Shown in pieces: positions 1 to 9,989 of a DNA stretch of 64,000 nt. The notes under the pieces were generated by a model. That model had not been told where the DNA came from, did not search any database, and worked only from the letters and a program-made list of their open reading frames with translations. A program made the translations under genes and the position numbers. This DNA is from Incurvaria masculella. Lineage: Eukaryota; Arthropoda; Insecta; Lepidoptera; Incurvariidae. The stretch is taken from NCBI GenBank assembly GCA_946894095.1, contig OX335645.2, forward strand, positions 15,585,001-15,649,000. Reading direction: 5' to 3'. Positions within the stretch are counted from its first letter, which is position 1; each line of letters opens with the position of its first letter.

Positions 1-220
1 GTTACATTTTTTCGATCTGCAAACTCATTTTAAATTCGTGTCCATTCTTTCCACTAGGCGACGCAGCATTTTTTTTTATATAACCGACAAAAACATACAA
101 GGCCTAAACATTCGCCTTGGCATTGTTTGCAGGTGTCATACAGTATCTGATACACAACTCGAACTTGTTAAAAATTCCACAATATTTGTATTATTCGCTA
201 CCGTACAATAACAATTAAAG

Positions 221-232
221 TAGTCTGAAAAC
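221..232. repeat. Target-site duplication, left copy (Penelope-like element)
   Basis: TAGTCTGAAAAC at 221-232 recurs exactly at 2599-2610 and brackets the Penelope-like element. A 12-bp duplication fits the variable target-site duplications known for Penelope-like elements. Confidence 0.75.
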
Positions 233-360
233 ATGTTTGAAAAATGTTACGGCTTTTCACACGGCAGGAAGAGACATTCTCCGACGTTTCGAGCTAATCA
301 TTCAGCGTTGTCAAGGAGGCATCCGCCGCGCTCGTGCGCAGCAGGCGACTGAGGTGACCG

Positions 361-862
361 CTAGGCTCGTCGTGGTCGTAAATCGTAGCTGTGAGTGGGG
401 GCGGAAGCGGAAATGTGTCTGGCTGCGGTCCGAACTTCAGACGACAGGCAATATGAGCTGACAATATCGTCGCCGATATTATCGTCTCCTTGGCCCCTTC
501 TAAGTGGCTGAAGCACGGGGTTCCACATTGCATAGAGCTTAAATGAGTCTTCTCGATTGAAGTTGCTGTGCTTCTTAATCTCGATAGCTTCTCGGACTAA
601 TCTTGGTATAGTTCGTTTTTCGGCGGCGATTATGCCAACGTGATCGAAACGTATCCAGTGATTTAGTCCTAATTCGCTATGCTCACACAAAGCTGACTTC
701 GCGGAGTCCTTCTTCTTTACTGCTCGAATGTGTTCCGTAACCCGTGTCGCAACACTTCGCTTTGTTTGCCCAATATAATATTTCCCACAGGAACATGGAA
801 TTTTGTACACGCCAGGAGACTGCAAGGGGAGCTGATCTTTCACTGAGCGTAAAACTTGTGAG
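361..862 (-). pseudogene. GIY-YIG endonuclease fragment in the inverted 5' arm
   Basis: This minus-strand open frame encodes the C-terminal part of a Penelope-type polyprotein. It carries GVYKIPCSCGKYYIGQT, the GIY-YIG nuclease core with the cysteine pair typical of Penelope endonucleases. It continues through EHIRAVKKKDSAKSALCEH and an AIEIKKHSNFNREDSFKL motif to the C-terminus THSYDLRPRRA. The frame starts at 888, but 863-888 belongs to the junction with the RT segment, so true homology begins near 862. This arm keeps an intact reading frame where the right-hand copy has a stop (Arg codon here, TGA at 2203 there). It lacks any RT domain and cannot be a complete protein. It is part of the element and not a host gene. 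Confidence 0.8.
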
Positions 863-905
863 TGTTGTCCACCATGTGGTACCACCACATGAAATTAGGT
901 TGACA

Positions 906-2436
906 ATAAGAGTGGACAACCCTCAGCCTCCGCGCTTCTACGGTCTTCCTAAAATTCACAAAGACGGGAACCCCCTAAGACCACTAGTCAGCCAGATAAA
1001 TGCTCCTACCTACCTCCTCGCTAAGCATGTCGCCTCGGTACTGCAGCCCCTGTCTGGCAGGACGTCATCCTACGTTAAAGACTCGGTCCATTTCGTGAAA
1101 TTGTTGTCTACAGTGAAGTTGGCATCCACGGACATATTAGTGAGCTTCGACGTCGAGTATACAAACGTACCAGTGCAAGAGTCCCTCGACGTCATCAGAG
1201 ACTTACTCATCAGCAACGACATCAACAATGAGTACGTCAAGCTCCTGCAACATTGTCTCACTACGACATATTTTCTGTGGAACGGTCAATACTACATCCA
1301 GCGAGAAGGTGTAGCAATGGGATCTCCAGTGGCACCAGTGGTGGCAAACCTTTTCATGGAGTCGCTGGAACACCGCACATTGCAAACTGCACCTCTTAAG
1401 CCAATGTTTTGGGTACGGTACGTGGATGACGTGTTTTCAATCCGATCACATGGGCGCCAATCACTCGACGCTTTCGTATCTCATCTTAATTCGGTTCACA
1501 CAAATATAAAATACACAGTAGAGTGTGAGAAGGAAGGCACTTTGGCGTTCTTGGACGTACTTGTTGGTCGACGATTGGATGGAACCCTAAGCCACATAGT
1601 ATATCGCAAGCCGACACATACACACAAATCGTTATGCTACTTCGCACCATGCTCCGATGCATTTGGAATCGGTCGCAAGAGTATTGAAACTCAGAGCACA
1701 GCGGTTGTGTGACAAGGACCATATCGTCACCGAAATGAAGACTGTGGATAGGGTGCTTCGAGAAAATGGGTACAATTTTCGAAATAATAGTAAGAAAAGA
1801 AGAAGTATACCACCCATCCAATACGCCGAAAGACGATAGGCATTCTTGCCATATGTAAAGGGAGTAACAGACATCATTGGGCGTAAGCTGAAAAAACTGC
1901 AGATTGGTACAGTTTTCATACCTATAAAAAAGGTCTCACAAGTTTTGCGCTCAGTGAAAGATCAGCTCCCCTTGCAGTCTCCTGGCGTGTACAAAATTCC
2001 ATGTTCCTGTGGGAAATATTATATTGGGCAAACAAAGCGAAGTGTTGCGACACGGGTAACGGAACACATTCGAACAGTAAAGAAGAAAGACTCCGCGAAG
2101 TCAGCTTTGTGTGAGCATAGCGAATCAGGACTAAATCACTGGATACGTTACGATCAGATTAGCATAATCGCCGCCGAAAAACGAACTGTACCAAGATTAG
2201 TCTGAGAAGCTATCGAGATTAAGAAGCACAGCAACTTCAATCGAGAAGACTCATTTAAGCTTTCTGCAATGTGGAACCCCGTGCTTCAGCCACTTAGAAG
2301 GGGCCAAGGAGACGATAATATCGGCGACGATATTGTCAGCTCATATTGCCTGTCGTCTGAAGTTCGGACCGCAGCCAGACACATTTCCGCTTCCGCCCCC
2401 ACTCACAGCTACGATTTACGACCACGGCGAGCCTAG
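906..2436 (+). pseudogene. Penelope-like RT and GIY-YIG polyprotein, broken
   Basis: Reverse transcriptase of the Penelope family. Visible in order: FYGLPKIHK, the family hallmark (about 930-960); motif A region LVSFDVEYTNVP with the catalytic Asp; motif B GVAMGSPVAPVVANLF; motif C YVDD at 1419-1430; and a KPTHTHKSL region. The frame is lost near 1650. Homology then resumes in the frame of 1657 (RAQRLCDKDHIV...VLRENGYNF), meets an in-frame TAG at 1837-1839, continues through the GIY-YIG domain (1981-2034 core), meets TGA at 2203-2205, and ends at TAG 2434-2436. The N-terminal part upstream of the RT palm is absent at the junction with the inverted arm. So there is one frameshift and two stops, and the gene is non-functional. 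Confidence 0.85.
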
Positions 2437-2598
2437 CGGTCTCCTCAGTCGTCTGCTGCCCACGAGCGCGGTGGATGCCTCCTTGACGACGGGCTGAATG
2501 ATTAGCTCGAAACGTCGGAGAATGTCTCTTCCTGCCGCGTGAAAAGCCGTAACATTTTTCAAACATGTCTAACGACCGCGGTAACCTCAAAAGTATCA

Positions 2599-2610
2599 TA
2601 GTCTGAAAAC
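2599..2610. repeat. Target-site duplication, right copy (Penelope-like element)
   Basis: Exact 12-bp repeat of 221-232, immediately after the last 3' bases of the Penelope-like element. Confidence 0.75.
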
Positions 2611-2720
2611 GTTCGCGTAAGTATGGTGACCTCCAGGGATGCATCCAAAACTCAAAATTCAATGAAAATGTTTCGTGTGAATTCAAATCTAATATCATAA
2701 GTGAATTCTGTATGGGGTCT

Positions 2721-2960
2721 AGGGGTTACCATGGTAAATAATTTTCTAAGTGAAGAGCAGGCAAACAGGTAAAATAGTGAATAAATCATACGTAAGTTGC
2801 ATTTCCTACCTTGCCAACTGGTTTTCAGTTCACTTGGCCAAATAACACATCGTTTCATCTTTAGGATGGTACGAAATGCAACTAAACGTCAGATTGAATC
2901 ACTCTCTAGCCTGTTTACCTGCTATTCACCCGGCGATTAACTTACCATGGTAACGCCCCT
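2721..2960. mobile_element. MITE with AGGGG..TTACCATGGTAA ends
   Basis: The ends are AGGGGTTACCATGGTAA on the left and TTACCATGGTAACGCCCCT on the right. Sub-terminal segments are also inverted: GTTGCATTT with AAATGCAAC, and CAGGCAAACAGGTAAA with a TTTACCTG stretch. There is no open frame. It is a palindromic non-autonomous DNA element of unknown superfamily, and I see no clear target-site duplication. Confidence 0.65.
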
Positions 2961-3670
2961 GTATCATACCTGGAAGGATGCCCAGGCCAACGTCACTAAT
3001 CGGTATATGGCGGAACTATGGCGTTGACATGCTGGTTTATAAAGCGAGAGTAAATTGTATCTTACGTTCAATAACACACACTATCGTATTGTAATCACCC
3101 TAAGATAATATAGGTTAACATTGACACTGCTGTACTCATACATGGTGAGTAGAGGTTAGATGAGGGATAGTGGTACCTGAGAGCTGCGAATCCTCCTTAC
3201 ACCATGTGACGTAGACTATTGGAATGTAGAAGGACTATGGAATAGTAACAGCTTAGGTGACCACTGTAGGAGAGCAAATACATGATACTATGGACATTGC
3301 CCAAATGTACAAAGGCAAACGCAATTAAATGCGTATTGTAGTAAAACGCCAGTAGTGGAGGGCTATTCCTTGGTTTGACGGCGGTAAGCGGCAGGACCGC
3401 TAATACGGCAAGACAGCTACGACGGCCCCTTGCCTTTAGACGACATTTTGTAGTACACACGATTGGTGGTCAATTTTCCACCGTAAAGGAGTGGGGGTTG
3501 CGAGCGGCTGTTGTCCTAATACAGTATTCTATCTTATGAAATATTGAATTCTAGTGCTGCATTTCTCTCTTTGCTCTGCAATCGATTCTACGTGCAAATT
3601 CTATCCGTTGAAAAAACAAGTAATTGCTCATCTGAAACTTACTAGTAAACTTAGTAGTCCTACTGCTTCT

Positions 3671-3989
3671 CAAGCGATTGACAGTTAACTGTCCACTTAT
3701 TCGCTGGGTCGGAAGGCGAAGAGGGGCGTGATGGCTGTGGTAGGCTGCCGCGACTCGTATCCTTACATGGCAAGTCGTACTAGTGTGCAAGCGAGTGGCG
3801 GTCAATCATACACTTATTCGCAGGGTCCTTACATGGTAGGAATACTGGTGGGGTAGCGAGTGACGGTCAACTATCCACTTGTTCGCAGGGTCGGAAGGCG
3901 AGAGGGGCGTGACGGCGGTAGCGGGTTGCCGCGCCTCCTATCCTTACATGGCAAGTCGTACTAGTGTGCAAGCGAATGATGGTCAAATA
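3671..3989 (+). repeat. Tandem partial copies of the next neuroligin exon, with acceptor-like sites
   Basis: Units starting near 3692, 3810 (internally deleted) and 3874, plus the tail of an earlier unit at 3671-3691, repeat with a period of about 116-118 bp (64 for the short one). They run into the real acceptor and exon at 3990-4005. Each unit has a pyrimidine tract with TTCGCAG or TTCGCTG, then a stretch like the exon start (GGTCGGAAGGCGA against GGTCGGAGGGCGA), a CATGGCAAGTCGTAC segment matching the exon's CACGGCGAGTCGTAC, and a degenerate tail. The copies are shifted in frame relative to the real exon. I read them as degenerate duplications of the acceptor plus the first roughly 100 bases of the exon. 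Confidence 0.75.
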
Positions 3990-4004
3990 TCCTCTTGTCC
4001 GCAG

Positions 4005-4172
4005 GGTCGGAGGGCGAGGAGCGGCGGGACGGTAGCGGCGGACTGCCGTGCCTGGTGTTCATACACGGCGAGTCGTACGAGTGGAACTCGGCGAACACGT
4101 ACGACGGCACAGTGCTGGCGGCGCACGGCAACATCATCGTAGTCACTATCAACTTTAGATTAGGCATATTGG
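4005..4172 (+). CDS. Nlg: Neuroligin exon (esterase-like domain, HGE loop to RLGILG)
   Basis: Internal exon of neuroligin, a postsynaptic adhesion protein with an extracellular, enzymatically inactive cholinesterase-like domain that binds neurexin. The acceptor is TTGTCCGCAG ending at 4004 and the donor is GTGAGT at 4173. It begins with two bases of a split codon and ends with one base of the next (phase 1 to 1). The translation includes GLPCLVFIHGESYEW, then NTYDGTVLAAHGNIIVV, then TINFRLGILG. The last stretch is the strongly conserved alpha/beta-hydrolase segment (N[FY]R[LV]G.LG). The HGES loop stands where active esterases have HGGG. The exon is GC-rich against its AT-rich intron. It joins in frame to 21981. 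I infer neuroligin and not an active carboxylesterase from the next exon's GHGTG. I cannot tell which insect paralogue it is. Confidence 0.9.
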
Positions 4173-4348
4173 GTGAGTCGACATACACTCCTGATATTAC
4201 AATTGGTTACCCAAATCACATTTTTCTGAATGCTTATCGGTGAAGTCGAAATTGTCGCTCCGTTGTAAAATTTTAATTTATTTTATTCTATGAACAATCT
4301 AAAATATCTTCTCGATATTCCATTTTTCCATTTACAGTGCTACACAAA

Positions 4349-4510
4349 ACAGTGTTCTGATTATGGTTACTTGTTTCAGTCGATCTTGAATTTGAGCGGT
4401 TTTCGAACTGGATTTGTTTTCACCACCTCCAGTTACTTGAAATCCTTGGGTTTTTCTTAGCGAGAGGTGGTGGGAACGGGCGTTAAACGGGCCATAATCA
4501 GAACACTGTT
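4349..4510. mobile_element. 162-bp MITE with perfect 18-bp terminal inverted repeats
   Basis: ACAGTGTTCTGATTATGG at 4349-4366 is exactly inverted at 4493-4510. The interior carries a further inverted pair built on CCACC. There is no coding capacity. It lies 177 bp downstream of the exon donor. Confidence 0.75.
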
Positions 4511-5311
4511 CATTCGAAAACATTTTAATAATTTATTTATTTATTTATTTATTTATTATAAAAACTCGTACAATGCCATAAATTCAAATATTCGAACCAG
4601 GAAACCAGACTGAATTAATCACATTTTTAATGCGAAGTAAACGGAACGCGTTCAGCAATTTTCTTGTAAAGTACGTGAATGTACAATTGTAGGGAAGTAA
4701 CCCCAGAATATAATACAATTCTGCGGGTGGTACTAAAGATATTTCCCGTCTGCGGCTTAGAGAGGTCTACTGAAGCGAAATATTTACAATTTCATTAGCC
4801 GTGCCGCCGCCTTATTTAGTCCGGACAAATTAAATTACGTTTGGCTCCAAGCTTGAATTTATCATGATAAAAGAAGCCACGAAAATTGTCATTTCCTTGT
4901 TCTGTTGTCATGAAAAGAAATTGCGGCGCAGACAGACTCCCGCGGGAGAACCTACCCCACCGCCCCAGCTCACCTGCAGCTCTCTGACGACACGGATAAC
5001 GTCGGAGTGAAGTAATTGCTGCAAGTTACTCGACTTTTTATTCTTCTGATACAAAGAAATTATATCAATAGTGCCGCTCTATTAGAGATATGTTTCAACA
5101 GAGAATGTAAACATTATTTACTTTGTATTTATTGCATCACAGTAAATATTAGATATAATATTATTATAATAGATAGAATATTAGATAGATAAGTAGAAAT
5201 CCGTTCCTTGAGGAAAATTTGCGGAGTTGAGTAATCCAACGGGAACTTTTCGAAACGACTGGTTTAGAGAGCAGTGTCAATTCAAAAATTATGCTGTAAC
5301 GAGGATCGAGA
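4511..5311. other. Intronic, no gene; TTTA microsatellite
   Basis: A (TTTA)n run at about 4528-4557, then AT-rich unique-looking sequence. I see nothing coding or structured beyond this. Confidence 0.6.
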
Positions 5312-5585
5312 AAGGTTTGGACATATGGAAAAAATGGGCGATGAAACTAATTTACAGAGCAGAAATGAGCTGAAGTGTCGTGCCCGGGCGGCCTAGGACA
5401 ACGTAACGCAACCAAATCGATGTGATTTTTCGTAAAGGTCTGGTACAGCACTCGTAATCGTAGAGCATGTATGAAAGTATGCATGTATGTAGATTATGCG
5501 AAAGAAGTGTGCTGTGATCGTACCATATGGCGCTCTATCACCCTCCGGGAAAGCGGCGTGAAGGTATGCATGCATGTAAATATAA
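5312..5585 (+). pseudogene. RTE-type LINE 3' end, decayed
   Basis: The + strand reading resembles the C-terminus of lepidopteran RTE-like reverse transcriptases (FGHMEKMGDE... then GRPRKT-like and DQI-like remains, now with stops). It is colinear with the better-preserved copy at 46893-47165, including GTCTGGTAC, CGTAATCGTAGA and the closing GGAAAGCGGCGTGAAGGTATG. It ends in an ATGC/ATGT short-repeat tail, as expected for RTE 3' ends. Nothing upstream of the C-terminus is recognisable. Confidence 0.6.
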
Positions 5586-6273
5586 TTTAGAATGCTGGTC
5601 ACCCCATTATTCGGAACCCATCCAACAGTGTAGATTCACTTATGTTAAGTTTGTCCGGGTTGATACTATTGTATTTTAAAAAAATAAGCCGCTTCAGCAA
5701 TGCAAAACTATCCGCATTTTTCATTCAGTTTTAAGGCCCCAATGCAAAAAAAAACTACGCCTTTGAACCGTGTTCATATAAAGGAAAGATCCTGACATGG
5801 CCACTAACTCCTTCGGGAATTTTGTATTTTTTTCTAATATCTCAACAATAAGTGCATTTAAGGCGTAGATACCTTATTTATTGCATAGATGGCAATATAT
5901 ATTAAGTTACATTAAAATATAGCTTGTTCAATTTAAAACTACGTTATGTCATCGATTTGAGTACATAGAAGGCATTAGAATATTGGCACGACGAAATGTT
6001 GGCTCGTTCCTCGGAGCTGCACACGTAATGAGCGAATAAATGCAGGTAGAAGAGCCGACTTTCCATCCGAGTAATGAACGGCGGACTCCGCTCGGAAGTC
6101 GTTAGTCTTTATCGGAAGCGAGGGTGACAGGAGGCAGGGGCGCAGGCAGAGGGGGACTCCGTCGATACATCTTAGCTTCCTTGATTCCTTGCAAATGGTG
6201 CCAAAGTCACAGAACTCAACAATCTTAGAGTTTACTTCCCTGTAATCTCCTGAAACATGTATGTATGTTAATA
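5586..6273. other. Intronic, nothing recognised
   Basis: AT-rich sequence with a more GC-rich patch at about 6040-6200. Only short chance open frames are present. Confidence 0.5.
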
Positions 6274-6436
6274 TTAGGGTCTCTTCCACCAAGTACTGAT
6301 TTGCTTAATACTCACATTAAAGGGCCTTTCTTACAATTTCGCAACCGATACCAGTACAAGATAATCAGCACTTTAGTAATATAGGCCCTTTAAGTGTCAA
6401 TTAAAATAAATCAGCAATTGGTGAAAATCTGGCTAA
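6274..6436. mobile_element. MITE, TTAGGG..TTCACC family, copy 1
   Basis: The ends TTAGGGTCTCTTCCACCAA and TTGGTGAAAATCTGGCTAA are imperfect inverted repeats. An internal AAAGGGCCTTT and AGGCCCTTT pair is also inverted. Related copies lie at 8700-8860 and 8861-8996. Confidence 0.6.
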
Positions 6437-6490
6437 GCTTGAAGAATTAGTATGTAATTTCTGTGCGGTTCATTCATAACACTATAACAG

Positions 6491-6803
6491 GACGTAGCTC
6501 TTAGCTCGGTGAAGTGGGGACTTGCCTTGACATGCCATTTGTCATGGGTTCAAATCCCCACGCGTATATGCACCATTTTCATTCTCTTTCTGAGTTGGAT
6601 AATTGCATATCGTCACGATTGCGGGCTGCTCAATGGTACGGAATCCATGTTAAACTGTAGGTCCGTGCTGGTAGGGTTTAATCCCGCCCGGGTTGGTACC
6701 ATCGCATTGCATGAAAATATGGTCGAAACGGCAACGAAAAATTGTGCGTGTTTTCCATCCTGTTCAATGTAGCCGTGCTCATTAAGGGAAGGTCCTGGCA
6801 CGG
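6491..6803 (+). mobile_element. SINE with tRNA-like head, shared body, 3'-truncated
   Basis: The 5' head resembles a tRNA promoter: an A-box-like TAGCTCGGTGAAG near 6502 and a B-box GGTTCAAATCC at 6547-6557. Downstream the body (TTAAACTGTAGGTCC, then CCCGCCCGGGTTGGTACCA, then TTCAATGTAGCCGTGC) is the same as in the 5S-headed SINE at 28310-28650. The copy stops near 6803, inside the shared GGAAGGTCCTGGCA segment. It is not a functional tRNA gene: no acceptor stem closes. Confidence 0.65.
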
Positions 6804-6866
6804 CTTATTATACCTTTAAAAAATTGCTCGGAACCGCTGGATAAGAATGAGTTGTATACTAACATT

Positions 6867-6955
6867 CGTATTCAGAGAGATCCTGTCAAGACTTGTACGA
6901 GATTGGCACCGGACTAACCATAAAAAAACCGGGTTAGTCCGCCCACTCTAAATGC
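6867..6955. mobile_element. Small MITE, CGTATTCAGAG/CACCGGACTAACC family, copy 1
   Basis: CGTATTCAGAG at the left pairs with CTCTAAATGCG at the right. The centre holds GGACTAACC and GGTTAGTCC in inverted orientation. Related copies lie at 16571-16685 and, reversed, at 44319-44428. Confidence 0.6.
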
Positions 6956-8699
6956 GGAACAATATGTCAATGTTGTTATAAAGACAGTTAATATGTTTTT
7001 ATTATGTGCAATGCGAAATAATAACGGAGAGTGAAAGTCAGGAAATTATGTCGTGACTTGCTTCTGTAATTTCTATGACAAAGACAATACACAGAATTAA
7101 CTCATGAAATTAAAGGAGAGGGTAGTTCTGGGGGGCAACCATAACTCGAGATTCACAAAGCCAGCTGACCGATTAAATGTTTCAAACAAAATGTTGTGAC
7201 TTTTCTTACCTTGCTGAAACTCTTTCAAAATCGCCATGTGGCTGTAAAGAGAATACATAAAATTGTGTTTCAAATTTTACGTAGAAATAATGAAGAAAAA
7301 ATAAGAAACAGTGGATCACGTCTTACATATTTACCTGGGATTTTTGTATATGGATTGTCATGCTTTGTAACACCAGAATCAATTCCAAAACAAAACACGA
7401 TCGTAACAAAAGAAAACTAACTTTCAATTAAAATCAATAATTAACAAATAATCGCAAAAACTAATAACCAGCCATTGCCATTCAGCGCCATTCAGCGAAG
7501 AAGAATCTTATCGCCCTTGCATCTCTCGCCATCTCTATTCTCTTACTTTGCTGCATTTGAACTTGACTCCCACACTTTGTTCAAATTGAGCCAAGCGGCA
7601 CGGATCTATGGATAAAACCACCGAGAATCACCACAGCTACGTCACGTAACCTAAGCTTCACGGGACAAAATTGTTAAGTGGCATTAACGAGTTTATTGTC
7701 TTTGCTTTGAAATCCCTTGGAGCTTGAGGCGAGGCGTCAGAAGTTACTGTCGAAACAGCTTAGCAAACTGTGCAGTGGGGCATCCGGGGATCAACGTGCG
7801 CTGAGCTTCTTTGGAGAGATCAGCCTAATCAGCGTGATACATTTTAGGAACTTATCTGAGATCCATCGTCCCATTATTTTAATGAATATCGTACAAATAA
7901 GATATATTCATACGAATTTGTAATTACGTTTTCACTGTTGTCTTAATTTGTCTTCGATAGGTACAACCAGACGTATGCTCCAAAAATTATGTCAACAGGT
8001 ATTCCTTGACATGTTTGAAGCAAAAAAGGTCGATACGATTTGATTGCACGGTTAATGTTTGGTTCCATGAATACTATTTTAAAAACAAAACTCTCCCGTG
8101 AAAACGTTCTGATGCTCATTCTGGCAACGTTGAGAAACCACATTGAGAACGTGCGGCCACTATGATACTGAGGTACGAGTACTTAGCATTTTAATAATTT
8201 CGCGCCATCAAATTAGATTATATAACGCGAAAATAAAAGTTTATTATTCATCCTGCGTCCGTTCACACTTCCGGGTTTTTTCTGCGCGAAAGCTAAAGTT
8301 ATTTTATAACTCCAAAACAATGCAAGTTAGGTGACAAGGTATGGAATAACTTTATTATCTCAGTTGCTCATCTTCACTTTTAAAAATGCTTTTGTACCCA
8401 GCCAAAAAAATACCCAGTTAACACATTACCGAAAAGTAACGATGGGACATTTCTAAAACCAACTGCAACTTTAAAGAAATGACCGCGATGATATAAAACC
8501 TTACTAGAATTTACGCAGCGATACAGGCAATGGTAAGCACCTTGTATTTTTGTATATATAGCGCTATAGATGGCGTCCCTACTTCATTTGTCTATGATTC
8601 AGGATCAATTGGTGTCATTGTCCACACGTGATCTACAATGACCATAAGTATCATTAGAATTACTTACTAGCTTAGAATAACGTTATTAGTCTAGCGTTA
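6956..8699. other. Intronic, nothing recognised
   Basis: About 1.7 kb of AT-rich sequence. A 68-codon frame at 7717-7923 has an unusually charged start (ELEARRQKLLSKQLSK), but I recognise no domain and it has no ATG start. I do not call it a gene. Confidence 0.5.
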
Positions 8700-8860
8700 T
8701 TAGCCTGGTTTTCACCAAATGATGATATATTTTAATTGACACTTAAAGGGCCTTTATTACTAATATACTGATAATCTTTTACTGGTATTGATTGTAAGCT
8801 GCTAAGAAAGGCCCTTAATATGTGGCGATGCAGCTAATCAGTAGGTGAAAAAGGCCCTAA
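8700..8860. mobile_element. MITE, TTAG..TTCACC family, copy 2
   Basis: Starts TTAGCCTGGTTTTCACCAA and ends GGTGAAAAAGGCCCTAA, an imperfect inverted repeat. An internal AAAGGGCCTTT and AAAGGCCCTT pair is also inverted. It abuts copy 3. Confidence 0.65.
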
Positions 8861-8996
8861 GCCTGGATTTCACCAATTGCTGATTATTCTTATTGAAAAC
8901 TTAAAGTGCTGATTATCTTGCAATGGCTTTGATTGCAACAAAGGCCCTTAATATGTGGTGATTACGCTTATCAAAAGTAGGTGAAAAACACCCTAA
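8861..8996. mobile_element. MITE, TTAG..TTCACC family, copy 3 (shorter)
   Basis: GCCTGGATTTCACCAATTGC at the left pairs with GGTGAAAAACACCCTAA at the right. It sits head to tail with copy 2, sharing the CCTAAGCC junction, and lacks the left internal AAAGGGCCTTT segment. Confidence 0.6.
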
Positions 8997-9989
8997 GCTT
9001 ACACGTATACATATTAACTTTTACGGTGTGTTCATGAAAATCAGTTTTATTTATTTATTTATATATTATTATACTTCTACATAATACTTTACAGCGAATA
9101 CCAATTCGTACAATGTAGATACAAAAAAACAAAGAAAGTAAAGAAAATGAACAAAAATTATTACCTATTCCCTTCCAAAAATCTTAAAAGTTATTGCTCT
9201 ACCTTACTCTCCTACTGATGCGCACGCCTTTAGGAGCTTATTGCAGCGAGGCAAGCATCTAACAGCGCGGTGGTTGGGTCCGTACGGCTATTTCCTGTCC
9301 GTGATTTATGAGATCCAGTCCGGCGTGGAGTCTTATCACTGCAGCTCCATCGTATTTAGAAAAGATTTTCGCTCGCCCAAACGATTGCGCAATGCTCCGT
9401 TGCTGCCCACTCACTTAATTTTAAAAAAAGAAAGTAAATCAACAGTGCACAAGTACAGTGACGAAGTTTAATTATAGATTTTCATACCTCGTATATTGTC
9501 TTCGTAATGGCATAGTTCATATCGATGTGTTTTAACTCGTTTTACCTACTCAACTAACCCCCGGTGATGATAATAGGTCACCGCACATATTGCTCTCCTG
9601 AAATAACCTTGGAATTAATTAAAAGTTCAGGAGAAACTTCAATGAATGTTAATCCCCTTCTGAATTAATTTTCTAATTGGTGATTTGTGGAGTTGATTTA
9701 CGTTTCTCTTTAGAAGAAAATTACATCGCTTCTATAACAAAACAAACAAAACTGAATTATAAATAATTTAGGCCCGATTAAAGATATGACTCCACACAAA
9801 TGAGATTTTCATTCCTCAAACAATGGTATTCAAACTTTGGCCCTGGCGAGGCCTTAGAAGTTTTTGATTCAGCTTTTCGGGGTAATAGAATTTAACGCGA
9901 AATATATTCCCTAATTTGTCGTCTTGTGATTTGAAAGTTTTGCTTAAAATACAGGCTTAGGGTTTCATCATTAGTGGGGTTCAAGTTGA
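8997..9989. other. Intronic; TTTA tract and an unassigned open frame
   Basis: A TTTATTTATTTA tract lies near 9047-9065. The + frame 9241-9471 (76 codons, includes RWLGPYGYFLSVIYEI) is open but begins with TTG, and I recognise no family. It may be a transposon remnant. The rest is AT-rich. Confidence 0.45.

Larger units (their letters stand above)
233..2598 (+). mobile_element. Penelope-like retroelement with an inverted partial copy at its 5' end
   Basis: A Penelope-like element (reverse transcriptase plus GIY-YIG endonuclease) of the endonuclease-bearing class. The left part, 233-862, is the reverse complement of 1936-2566, so the two form about 630-bp inverted arms. Such partial copies, tandem or inverted, are characteristic of Penelope insertions (pseudo-LTRs). 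Between the arms, from about 900, runs a + strand reverse transcriptase joined to the right-hand GIY-YIG domain. The right arm has about 30 bp of extra 3' sequence (2567-2598) that the left arm lacks. Exact 12-bp direct repeats flank the whole. The coding frame is broken in at least three places, so this copy is dead. The two arms still match closely. Confidence 0.85.
1..4004 (+). other. Nlg: Neuroligin intron, 3' part
   Basis: Non-coding sequence upstream of the first recognisable neuroligin exon. It ends in the acceptor TTGTCCGCAG at 3995-4004. It holds a Penelope-like element, one MITE and partial exon copies. Apart from these I recognise nothing in 2961-3670. The donor end lies outside the window. 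Confidence 0.75.

Noticed and set aside
2484..2530. Hammerhead-ribozyme-like core (CTGA...CTCGAAACGTC) in the Penelope arm
   Set aside because: Penelope pseudo-LTRs are known to carry hammerhead motifs, and CTGA with GAAACGTC is suggestive. However, the CTGATGA core has an extra base and I could not draw a convincing stem II or a complete three-stem fold. A covariance-model search for hammerhead types would decide.
3879..4142. Alternative coding exon formed by the upstream exon copy
   Set aside because: The frame is open, but relative to the true exon it is shifted, so the conserved esterase sequence is not read. There is no conserved protein in that frame.
6494..6566. Genuine tRNA gene
   Set aside because: A-box and B-box-like sequences are present, but the acceptor, anticodon and T stems do not close, and the sequence runs into a SINE body.
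7717..7923. Charged 68-codon frame as a gene
   Set aside because: Starts with TTG, has no domain and no splice or promoter context, so it is left as unassigned sequence.
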